Shown piece by piece: positions 1 to 12,000 of a DNA stretch of 64,000 bases. The stretch's first letter is position 1. Each line of letters starts with the position of its first letter. The translations under genes and the position numbers were made by a program. The stretch covers positions 2,356,001 to 2,420,000 of the forward strand of contig OZ017758.1 in assembly GCA_963969365.1 (NCBI GenBank). Direction: 5' to 3'. The notes beneath the pieces are model-generated. The model did no database searches. It had not been told where the DNA came from and saw only the letters and a program-made list of their open reading frames with translations. This DNA is from Asterochloris sp. CNOR1 (taxonomy: Eukaryota; Chlorophyta; Trebouxiophyceae; Trebouxiales; Trebouxiaceae).

Positions 1-3000
1 ATGTGCCCCAGCTTGCAATTACCCGAGCTGATCCTGCTTTTATTGGGTAGGACAGGTCTGCTGGAGCTGCTGCTGGGCCATGCCGCAGGTACAAAAGACA
101 TGCCTGGGCTCCTGTTACAGCTGTTGCTGGGTCATGCCGCAGGTGCTGGCAGCTGTGCACAGGCCTTTGCTGGAGCTGCTGCTGGGTCATGCTGCAGGTG
201 CTGGCAGACGTGCATCGGCCTCTGATGGAGCTGCTGGTGGAGGAGGCCTTCCATGCCATCCTGGAGGTCTCTGCGGCAGACAGCAGCGACATCAAGGCCC
301 ATGAGCTGAAGGGTGCCATGCCACCTGTCGAGGTGGAAGGCAACTGTGCCATGCTGCTTGTCTCTCCTCCAGAAATCAGTCCAGCATACCAGTTTTTGCA
401 TGCATGACTGCCTGCCCAGACTGGCAGGCTCGGCAGTCTCCAGAGCTGTGACCCCATTGCAGTAGCTGACACCATCTGCAATGCAAATCCCACAGCTGCA
501 TGCCATGCGGTCCAGCACCAAGGTCCCATTGCCTCTCGCACTCCATGGTGATGCTCATACCATCTGGAGTGCTGCTGTCGCAACCCTTGCCTACATCAAT
601 GGTCCATTCTGATGCCGTCCTGCACCTGTTTCCAGTTGTGGAGTCGCTTTGCGCAGGCAGTCTTTGCTGCCCACACGCTGACCAACGCATCCCATCTACC
701 ATGCGAAGTGTCCATGTGACAGGGCCTCATCTTGCACACCTGTTGGCCGGCCGCACAAGCCTGCCCCTGCCGCCTGCAGGCGGGCAGCTGGCCGGAGCTG
801 GCTCGGCGCTACTTTGCACTGGCTGCAACAGCTGCCCTAGTGCGCTCCACTGAAGCCAGCGGGGGCCTGGACACTGCGCTGGGGCACCAGCATGCGGGCT
901 GCACGCCCCTTGCTGCCCTGGGGCCTCTGGCCATCCAGCAGGTGAGCCATGTGCCTGGTGCCCCGAGCGCTTCATGTCGCAGCCTCTGGCACTGAGCGGG
1001 TGGACCATGTGCCGTTCCTCCCTTGGGTGTTCATGCTGCCGCCTCTGGCCACCCAGCAGGTGAGCCATGTGCCTGGTGCCCCGAGCGCTTCACATCGCAG
1101 CCTCTGGCAATGAGCAGGTGGACCATGTGCCGTTTCTCCCTTGGGTGTTCAGGCTGCCGCCTCTGGCCACCCAGCAGGTGAGCCATGTGCCTGGTGCCCT
1201 TGAGGGTACATGCCGCCGCCTCTGGCGATGAGCAAGTGAGCCATGTTCCTGTTCCACCTTGGCTGTCATGCTGCTGCCTCTGGCCAGCCAGCAGGTGAGC
1301 CATGTACCTGTGCAGCATAGCAGGCTTTGTGATTGAGCAGCTGCAGAGGCGGTAAAACAGACATAAAGCAGGATGTGGCAGCCTGACTTTGGGGTTTCAT
1401 GCCGCCAGTGCTGTTATGGTGTTCCCTCTGCCCATTGTGCTGTGGGCCATCCTGTGTTGCTGTGGCTGACGGGTTTTTGTCTCCTGACTGCAATGTTCAT
1501 GCCGAGTGAGCATTGCTGCACCTTGAGCATATGACAGCGCCTCTCTGAGTGCTTCAATATAAACACGACAATCCTCCTTCGAGCGTTTCACCTCGTCGCG
1601 TCCCTGAGTGCTCCAGTCTGAGTGTGTGACGGCACCACTCAAACTGCTTCATCTGGAGTGTGTGACACTACCTCTCAGAGTGCTCCAGCTTCAATGCGTG
1701 ACAGCATCACTGTTGTGCTGCTGCAGGGCCTCCTGGCCGGGAGCCACGACGGGAACCCAGAGGACGCTGGCATCGCAGGTCTGCCACTGGTGAGCGGTGC
1801 AGCTGCTCACGATCCCTTGCAAGAGCTCGTCTGCGCTGCAGTGCAAGTTATCATGCTCTGCACTCCCTCAGGCTTGCAACTGGGTGCAGTCCTGTGCTAC
1901 ATGCACCCTGGCCTGGCTTGAAGGTACGTCCCCACAGTGGCTGGGTTGTGTGCTGGCAGACCAGGGAAGTCATGTGCTCTGTGTTGGCAGAGCAGGTGCA
2001 CAGGGACAAGATGCTGGCCCCAAGCGTGTTTGCAGGGGCCCTGCAAGGCTAAGCCCCTGCCGTGGTTTGTTTACCCAGCAGCTGGGATTGTGCCAGCAGA
2101 GCTTGTGCATAGGGAAAGTGTGGCTCATTTGTTTATGCAGGGAGCCTGCAAAGCCGCCCCTGAGTCCATCCAAGCTAGACAGGATGCTCAGGCCCTGGCA
2201 TCTGCTGCTGCAATGTGCTTGGGCGCCAAGCAGCCCGGAGCGATGGACGTCGATGTTGATGCCCAGCAACTGCAGCGGCGCTGCCGCCTGACGCTGCACA
2301 GCCTGGCCACGCTCAAGGTACAGCCTGGGCTCACCTGTTGTCTGCTGCACTGTTCGTGACAGTATGCAGCCTGAGGAACACGTTTCTTGCCTGCTGTTGT
2401 ACAATCTGGTGACTGCTTGCGCAAACAGTAGTCACTCAGTGAGACTGCTTGCGCTGCTTTGATAGCTGTTTGACTGCTGCTTGCGCAAGCAGCCACATGC
2501 AGTTTCACATGCATGCCTGCCTCACACAATGCTGTGCTTGCCTGTGTGTAACGCGCTGCAGGCCCTTGTTGCATTGTTTTGCTCAAGCCTGTTGGCAGCA
2601 CTTCCTTGAATTTCCACTACCACTGCTTTGTTGCAGGGCAGCAAGTTGGACAGTGGTCCCCGAGCCAACACCCACAGCTTTTACCGTGGGGCGTGGCCGG
2701 CAGCCGCTGCTGCGCGAAGTGGCATGCCCCTCAGCCTGCAGGCAGTGGCTGCCCGGGTGGATGCAGGTGGGTGCACGTTGGTGAGGGCTGTTCTGGCGGT
2801 GCATGATCAGCCTTTGCTTGATGGATGTGCTCAGCAGTGGCATGCCCCTCAGCCTGCACTGCCCCTTTGGGTGCAGGTGGATGCACAGTTGTGAGGGATG
2901 TTTTGGCTGCGTATGATCAGCCGTTGCATTCTGGACATGCTTAGCAGTGGCATGCCCCTCAGCCTGCAGGCAGTCGCTGCCCTGGTGGATGCAGGTTTGT

Positions 3001-6000
3001 GTTTTTTTTGCTTGCTGGCTTAGCTGCGCTGCTCAGTCTGACTGAGGACACATCAGAAGTTGCTTGATGTAGCAGCAACAGCACATCCAGCATCGTCACC
3101 ATTCATGCCTGCTTGCCTTGACTTGCTGTGCTCATCACAGCACCCAAAAGATGAGGAACCTGCATGCGTTTTGCCTTCCAGCTGCTGCTCACAGTATTTG
3201 TTACAATTCACCTTGCTGCCTGCAGGCTACTACGCTGAGCAGGTGCAGGGCTGGGAGGCTTTTGCTGACGACATCCGCCACGTCTGCCACCTGTGGCAGG
3301 CAGCTGCCAAGCGCCAGAACTCCCCCTTCGCCGAGCAGCTGCGGGCGAAGGGTGTGCCGGAGATGGGTGACATCATCCTAGCCTCTCTGGAGTCCCTGAT
3401 GGCCCAGTCAGAGGCCAGCCTCAACTCAGGTGGGACTCTGATGGTGCTGCCTTTCCAGATCTCCTCTCATGATGCACCTCATCTCAGCCGGCTGCCCTGA
3501 TGTTAGGTTGGCTGTCCAGCCCTTGTGCATCCTTCAGGGCACAGGACTGGGACTGCATGATGGCCCAGTTAGAGGTAGTCCTCAGTGACACCTTGCCGCT
3601 CCCTGATACCTCAACAAGTAGCCAACCTCACCTCCTGTGGGTTTCAAAGCTTGGGCCTGCTGTCTGTTTGGTCCCCTGCAGCCCTGGCCTCAGCCTAAAG
3701 CCAAATGGGTTGCCTGCACCAAGGACAGCCAGGCAAGCAGCTGGTCTCCCGTCTGAAGCTGGCCTGCCACAGCTGCATGCTGCGTGTGCAGCGGCAGGGC
3801 TGCCTTTCTGTGGCTGCCATTGAATTTGACTGGATGTGTGTCAGCAGTGATTTGCTTTGCTGGGCGTTGCATGGCACTGGGCAGCACATGATGAAGGTAC
3901 AGCACCTTGGCAGGCATCTGCTCAGCCATTGTCTTCGCTTGACAAGTTTTTAGCACGCGGCAACGGATGGTAAGGGAACAGCGTGTGCGCTGCAGTCCCA
4001 GGAGAGACCAGCGCACCAGACAGTCGGGCAGGCAGCGCCGGACGTGGTGCAGAGGAAACTCCACCAAAGGCACGAAAGAAGGCAGAACAGTTGGCCCTGG
4101 ACCTGGGCAGGTGGGCGTTGCCTTGCTTGCAGCTGTTGCAGACGGTACAGCCTGCCACTCTGGACGTCACCTGCTTTTACTCCAAAAGCTGTTTACATGT
4201 TGGCTTTCCTTGCTTTCAGTATGGACTTGTTTTACCTGCAGCTTCATCAAACCCTCCTCGTTGCATGCACAGCAAACACCTAAATTCTTGATTCAGGACT
4301 GGTCTCATGTGTCGTTGCGTCTACAGGGTCAAGGGTTGGGGGGGGGGGTGGGGGGGGGGGGGTTTAGCCTGCAAGGGTGCTAGCCTGCAAGGGTGTCAAC
4401 AACTGCTCCGCGCACTTCAAGTGAACATGTGATTTGTCTCAGCAGTTTGTAGGTGCGTTCTGATCTGCATCCAGCAGCAGCCTGGCTGGAGCCACACAAG
4501 ATGCCCAAGCTGGCCACTCAGACTGCAGAGCTCTTGCCTGCAGGCCCTTCTGCCCCGTCAATGGCTGCTGCGTGTGCTGGCAAGAGGAGGACAGCAAGCA
4601 GATCATCCTGTGCGAGACCTGCGATGCAGAGTACCACATCTACTGCCTGCAGCCACCCTTGCAGGACATTCCAGACGGTGGGTGGGGCAGCCCTGCCACG
4701 GCAGTGCTTTAATGCTCAGAGTGACGCTGGTCAGCAGGTCTCTCCTGGTCAAAGTGTTTTGGTGAGCGGCGGGCAGGCCTTTTGTAAGTCTACGAACAGT
4801 GGCGCATGGCACTATGCCTGTGATTGCTCCTGCAGGGGGTTGCTGATAAGGAGTGTGCTGGCTCTGCTGGAGGAGTTGCTGAAGTGCCTGTGACATGTCT
4901 GCAGTCTGCACCCGCCCCTGTATTACTGCTCAGGAGATGTTGGGGAGCTTCTGGTGCATCAATGGCATTGTTGCTGCTCATGCAGAAGGTTGCCTATTGG
5001 GTGTGCTGCCACTGCCGGAGGAGTGCTGGGAGTGCCTGCCGTATATTCGCGGCCTGTGTCTGCCCCTGCGGGGCATCTGGGACAGTGGGTGTCTCAGCAC
5101 TGATTCAATCTGACAGTCTCTGAGGCAGCTGGCGGTAGCTGGCAGCCTCTCGTGACATTCTGGATGGCGGCGTGCCAGTGCTGCTGTGTGTCATGCTCAG
5201 AGGCGTGCAGGTGGATTGCTGTGGCGCTCCATGATTGCTACACGGTGGCCTCCATCTGCAATGAGCAGTGCTTGATGTGCCAATGTTTTGCCTACCCCTG
5301 ATGCTGCAGGGGAGTTCTACTGTCCGAGGTGCAAAGCAGAGCAGGACGGCAACTCTGCTGGCAATGGCGGCCTGCAGCCCCAGGAAAAGTCCACCCGCCT
5401 TATGCAGCTCGATAAGGCATACCAACGTCTGGCGACTGCTCTTGGTGAGGCTCGCCTTGTGGTGTCTGCAGAGGGCTGCTGTCGCTCCACACTGACTCTG
5501 CACCGCTGTTTTAACACCTGGGGAGCTATAGTGCAAGCCGGTTGGAGCCTGATGATTGGGTTGCGAATATCTTGGCTTGCAGTATATCGTCTTCTCCTTC
5601 AAACCCTACACGCTCCTTGACAATGTGGCGCTGTCTGCGCTCTGCTTCATTTTGCTTGCTGTTGCCTGATCTCTGACCAGCTCCAACCGTCCCCTTGTGG
5701 GCACTATAAGTACCAAGACATGCTCTCTGCAGAAGAATCATTTGCCAGCAAACTCCTACAGGAACCTTTGGCTGCATCCTGCAGGCCAGCGCAAAGACTG
5801 GCAAGGCAGGCCTGAATCCCTGCCAATGTGATCCAACCTACGAAGTGCAATTGCCCCGTTGCACGCCAGCATGAGCGCCAGGACCTGCACCCTGCAGTGC
5901 AGATGGAGGTGGCTGTGCTGCTGTTCCTTGTTTCCTGACTGAATGTGGACTGCCCCCTGCAGGCCAGCACGAGTATGAAGACCTGCTCCCTGAGGAGCGC

Positions 6001-9000
6001 GTGGAGGTCGCGGTGCTGCTGTGCAGCCTGGCCAATGGCACGGCCTACCTTAGGAACCACTTTGATGAGCTTGAGGAAGACAGAAAGACGCACCGCAAGG
6101 AGCTGATGGCGCTAAAGGCCAAAATGAAAAAGTGCGCTTCTCTCTTACGATTCATAGCGCTGGGTGCTGCGTGACGCCTTTCTGGCATTGCTTAGGTGCT
6201 TGTGAAGGAGTGGGGCACCCTGTACGACAGTTTGCTGCCTGCAGGCCAGGTGGAGAAGTGTGTAGTTTCTGATTGTCCTTGCTTTGTCTTATGTGAAGAA
6301 GGGGGGGTTCATCAGCAAGGGTACGCCGCAGAATGCCATCTACTTTGCTGCACTCTGGGGCTGCTCAGAATGCGCGGAACTGGCAGCCACAGGCATTTGG
6401 CACCGACAGCAGAGCAGTGACCTGGTTATTAGTGCCTGTAGGGCATCTGCATCAAGCTGGTTAAATGCCGCTCTTGGAGGATAGGAAAGTCCAAGTCCCT
6501 GTGTTGCCGCACACAGGTGCCCCCTTCAGTGTCAGGGCCAGTCATGGCCAGCAGAGCACTGTCTCAGTAGCCCACCAGCCAATCTGACGTGCCTTCCTGC
6601 TGTTCAGAGATGCACAGGAGCGGGCCGCTGCGGCTAAGGCTGCTGCAGACATCTCCAGCCCGAAGGCTGCAGAGGCTGGGGCCACACCTGCTGGGAAGAA
6701 GGGCGTCAAGAAAGGGGACAAGGGCAGCAAGGCACCTGAGGATGCAGCTGCCAAGGCCAATTGGCAGAAGTGGCAGGAGAGCAATGTCAGGTGGGCTGGT
6801 GTGCTCTGCAGCAATTCGCAGAGGCAGGAGGGCAGGCACCCAACTCCCTCCACAGTTTAGCACAACCTCAGCTTGCAGTGCACCTTGATGGCAAGCACAG
6901 TGTGGGCTGTTTGCAGCTCAGGCTGATGAAGTGCCTGCAAGCGCCATACGCAGATTGACATCAGACTGACATGGCTTCGTTACAAGTGCTGAAGCCTGAG
7001 CCCAGCACAGCATGTCATGAACACACGTACACCTGGGTCTTCTTCACCTGTCATAGCGTGTACCAGTCTGCAATGAGCCCTGCTGGATCCATCTTTGTTA
7101 ACTGCACCTGGATGCCACTCTGAAGAGCATGCAGCCAGTGGGACAGTTAGCTGCAGCCAGCTCTTTGGATGTGTGGCGCCTTGCTATCAGTGCAATTGCA
7201 GTTTCTGAGTCGCGCCTAACGCAACGCATGTAGGCATCAAGAGCGATGTGTTAGACAGCAGAGCAGAGATTTGCCCTCTCCCAGAAGTGCTGCGTCACAC
7301 TTGAGGGCATTCCAGACTTGCCTGTGGGGTGGCAGGTGACATGAGCTCCCTGGTGACTGCCACCACGCGGCACATTCATCTTGTGACTGCCCTGTTGCAG
7401 CGCTCGCAAGCAGCTGGAGCAGCGTGAGTTGACATGTTTTACCACGTCCCACGCATGCTCAGCTGTGCCATTCCCACGCTGTCGCTTACCTGCTGCAGGA
7501 CGCGCAAGCAGCTGGAGGAGTCAGCAGCTGGGGACATTGAGGCTGACCAGGCCAGGGTCAGGGAGCTAGCAGCAAAATTGCGGTGCGTTACAGGGTCCCT
7601 TCTTGTGGCTGCTACAGCCACAGGCTTATTTGCAGCAGGCTTGAGTACGCATCCATCTCTGCTTGAATTGTCTTCTCAGGCTTTCTCACAGAAACTGCCT
7701 AGAGCAGCCTTGTCGCCCCTCCTTGTGTGTGTAGCTGCTGTTGTGAAGAGCAGGCAAGAGCAGGCAAGAGCAGGCGGCCACAACTCTACATGTCTGCTTG
7801 TCATTGACCATCTGAGGCAGGAGGAAAGCTGCCTGACGCAGCCCTGTATTCAGTCGTGCTGCTGTCGAACCTTCGCTGAGGTAGAATGGGACGCACACCT
7901 TTAGTGCATATCCAGCATGTAAACGAGGCAGCAGGACACCATGACACCAGAGCAAGCCTGGTGCACTGCACGGGTGTGACAGGCAGTGAGGCTGCTAAAC
8001 GCATTGCATGCCTGAGCACTGCTGTGCAGCTGTCAGGGACGCCACAGTACTCATCGTGCAGGCACGCAGGACTTCACACAAGAAGCTGATGCGTGGGGTG
8101 TGCCTGTGCAGGGAGGGTCACCTGCGCAAGGACCTGCTAGGGTTTGACCGCCACTGGAACCGTTACTGGCTGTTAGGGGCAAGCTTCACCACAGGCAAGC
8201 ACTGTGCACTGCTGTGGGTTGTGGTGGTGCCTTAAGGTTGCGCTCCTGCTGTGCCTGTACTGCTGTTGGCTGCACGGGCATACTATGTGGGGCAGCCAGG
8301 TCTCACTCTTGGTGCAGACAAGGCCCACGTGAGCAATGCCGCCGGGGTGCATTTGCAAGGCCCGCAAGCCTCTGCAGCGTGTTGCCTTGACCTGGCCAGG
8401 TGAGTTCACTCAAGGCAGACATGGGCTCACTGTGGCTACGGTCAGGCATGAGGCTTCTCTCAGGGTGTTTTCTGCCTTGCCAGGTGGTGAGCAGGACGCC
8501 CGCCCAGGCTGGGTGTTTCAGGAAAAGGCAGCGCCCCCTCCAGCTGAGAAGTTGGCCCCAGGAGAGCGCCTGCAGCCCAGCAAGCAGCAGCTGGCTGAGC
8601 ATGCACGCCGGGAAGCCGAGGCGGGGTTCACTGCTGCGGGTGATGAAGATGCCCTGGGTAGGTCTGGCTGATGCACGCTCTTGCAGCTGGCCGATACCTG
8701 CAGCCCTCATCGCAGCAGGTGGTCCAGACTTCCCAGATGCAGCTGACCACAGTTGCATCTGTCGATGCGGACTTAGGTGCATGACTGCTGATGCTTGGGT
8801 GTTGCAGCTAAGTCCGCATGCTCTTGCAGCTGGCCGGTACCTGCCGCCCACATCGCAGCAGGTGGTCCAGCCTTCCCAGAGGCAGCTGACCACAGTTGCA
8901 TCCGTCAATGCGGAGTTAGGTGCATGACTGCTGATGCATGGGTGTTGCAGCTAGATCCTGACAAGCCCCTGCAGCCCACCCTACAGCAGGTGGCAGAGCT

Positions 9001-12000
9001 TGCCACCAAGGGCCCTGAAGACTGTCAGAATGCCCTGCCGCGGCTGCCCCCAGCAGGCGATTCTGAGGCGCAACAGCGGCCATCAGCAGCCGACCGCACC
9101 CTGCATGAACCAGCCAGCAACTGCGCCGCCCAGCAGCTGGCAGCGTCTGCTGTGTTGTGGGCTGTTGTATGCAGGGCGAGGTGGGCTGTGCCGCCCAGCA
9201 GCTGGCAGCGTCTGCTGTGCTGTGCTGGCCATCTGCTGACCTGTTGCAGCTCCGCAATGCTCTCCCATGCATGCTGTTCAAAGCCTCGGGCACAGCTGAG
9301 GCTGTGCAGGTGCCGCTGCCAACAGCTGCAGCAATGACTGAGTCCTAGGCTAGGGCCCTCAGCAGCAACGGTGCCAGATCTGAGATCTGCTCATTGATGG
9401 TGGGCTCGCGCAATCTGTCAGCTTAGCACTTGCAGGCCTCCAACCAAAACCAGCAGCTTGCTGATCTGCCATCGGCCCCATCACATGTTTTGAAACAGTG
9501 CTGGCTGCACCTGTAGGCTTGAAGCAGGAGAGCCTGCGGGATCGGCAGGACTGGACGCCAAAGGGCACAGTGGAGGCAAAACCCTCGGAAAAACCCAGCC
9601 ACCGTCTGCTGGTGATCATCCCAGAGGACCAGGGGCCAGGCCAGGGGTGGGCGTGGTATAAGACCCCCAGGCAGCTGGATCTGCTCATCAGGCACCTCAA
9701 CCCCAAGGGTGAGCGGCCTAGGGCTTGTTGGGGGTTGGCGCTGGCACAGGCATGTGGCCAGGGTCAGCTGTGGTGCAAGACCCCCAGGCAGCTGGACAGG
9801 CTTGTGGCAATGCTGGGCCGTCTCATTCATGTGACCATCTGCGGTGCAAGATGCGGCAGCTGGGCCGTCTCATCAAGCACTTCCCGAGTAGCGAGCAGCT
9901 TGTGGCTCATGGTTATCTTTGATTTGGCTGTTGGCTGGGACCGCGACAGGGTGCCAGTGGTGCAAGACTGGCTGCAGTGCAGGTTGCAGATGGTAGCTTT
10001 GCATTGCGGCTTGCGCCATCAGTAGGTTGTTGTGGTCCCTATGCAACCTCAGAGTGTGTGTATGTGTTATACGTCGGCTGTAAGCTGCTTTCGCTGTGGT
10101 CTGTGGCATGGGGACGCAGTTTCCCTCAGCCGCTCAGCAGTCTTGGCATTCAGCGAGAAGTAGCTCGTGCAGCCAGCTGCAGCACACATTTGGAGCCACA
10201 GCATGCAAACTACTGCGCACCCCTTGAGCTCTTTTGCCTGCAGGTGTGCGGGAGAGTGCGCTCCGCAAGGAGCTCCTCCAGCTGCAGAAGGTCGTCGGAG
10301 TGCCCACCCCAGAGCCAGAGCCCGAGCAGCCAGCCGCCGAGGCTGCTCTCGAGGCACCCCCTGCCCAGAAGGCCCTCTCCAAGCGCAGCCTGGCAGCGGA
10401 GGTGGCCATGCTGTCAGGGCCGTCGGCAGCAGTGGTGCCGCAGCCCGAGGGGGGGAGGGATGCAGCTGTTCTGGCCAACGGCGATGCTGCAGAGCCTGGC
10501 GCTGTTGCTGAACAGGCCAGCACAGCTGCTGGCAGCGCCAATGCAGCGGGTGTGGTGCCGATGCAGGAGGATGGTGCAGCAGCAGCAGCCAACACAGCTG
10601 CTGCTGCTGCTGCTGCTGCACCGGAGGCAGTCGCGGCTGTGGTGGATCCTCTACAGGCCCTGAAGGAGGAGCTGCTGGCGGTGCTGGACTGGGTGCCTTT
10701 TGATGCCTTCCACAGAGTCAGGGGCAGCCCTGAGCGGCGGGAGCAGTTGAGAGGCGTGGTGCTGGCCGCCCAGACCTCCAAGGTGCAATTCATCTACTCT
10801 GAAGAATGCCTATTCCTATTTGTGTACCCTTTTTTACAGAGCCAGCGAGATGCCTGACAGCAGTGGATGCAAGCCCTTGTCCAATGCAGATCTGAGTGCA
10901 GGCTGCCGCCTTCGCTGTGCTGTAATGTGCAGGCTGCTGCTGCGCAAAGTTGCCCCCATTGAGGCTTTGGGCAGCGCCACTTTGCTGTGTGCGACAACCT
11001 GCTAGCGCCGGTCAGGTGGTTGCTCTTGACCTGCAGGTGCTGGCAGCGGCTGTCCTTGTGCTGGAGGGCATGCTCACAGAGGAGCGCTGGAAGCCGCACT
11101 GGCGCCTCTGGCGCATGCCGGCACCACATCCCAGCATCGCAGGTGAGAGTGCCCTGCCAAGCTTTAGGGGCTGCAGCACATGTCGCCAGAACCAGAGAGC
11201 ACCCTGCCAAGCTTGAAGGGGCTACAGCACATTGCGCCAGGACCAGAGAGCCTTCGGTGGTTGCAGCACATGACGGCAGGACAAAGAGCCTTGAGTGATT
11301 GCAGCATTGCCCATGCCTGCTTGCATTTTGGCAGTATGGTGCTAGGGGCTGTGCGTGGCTGTGCCATATGCAGGCGGCATGCCAAGCAGTGCAGCGGCCT
11401 GTGCCCTGCAGCACCTCCTTACGTCCCACGGCAGCGTCATCGCTGTGCACAGAGCATCGCACACCCACATCTGCTGAAGTAATCAGCAAGTGCTGGTCTG
11501 TTTCTGACTGCCATCCTTTGGGGGCGTTCGCCAGGCTCTGACCCATGCCCTCACTGCTGCAGCCACGCAGAAACGCCAGTGCAGCAGCCTGCAGGGCATT
11601 GCACAGTACCAGATGCGCAGCATTGCACATCACAGTTGTGCCTGACAATGCCCGCCTGCACTTTTTGCAGGGACCAGCGCAGCGGTGCGTCTGAGGCTGC
11701 AGGCTATGAAGCCTGCCATCAAGCGCAGTGCAGCTGCCAAGGATGCCACATATGCACATGGCGGCGGAGGTTACAGGTTCCGGCAGGCGACCCTGGCAGA
11801 GGGTGCCCTGGCAGAGAGCTCAGAGGCCACACCCTCTGCAGGCAAACCGTGTTACGACAGGCCACATGTCCGCTTGCTTGCATGGCTCTGCAGCTCCACA
11901 GTCTTTTCTCCAAGCAATCAGCTTGTGCATGCCATGCCCTACCTCTGCAGCTCCACAGTCCCTCTTTGCTTTGCAAGCAATGTACATGCAATACACTGCT

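Noticed and set aside
8951-9056. Third copy of the twin exon as a normal coding exon
   Set aside because: Splicing from the phase-1 donors at 8777 or 8920 to its acceptor gives an immediate stop. The acceptor at 9056 fits the phase better, though the frame of the copy is open on its own.
9517-10020. Repeated TPRQLD segments (9660, 9780, 9850) as a repeated protein domain
   Set aside because: Only the first lies in a phase-correct exon; the others are decayed copies in the following intron.
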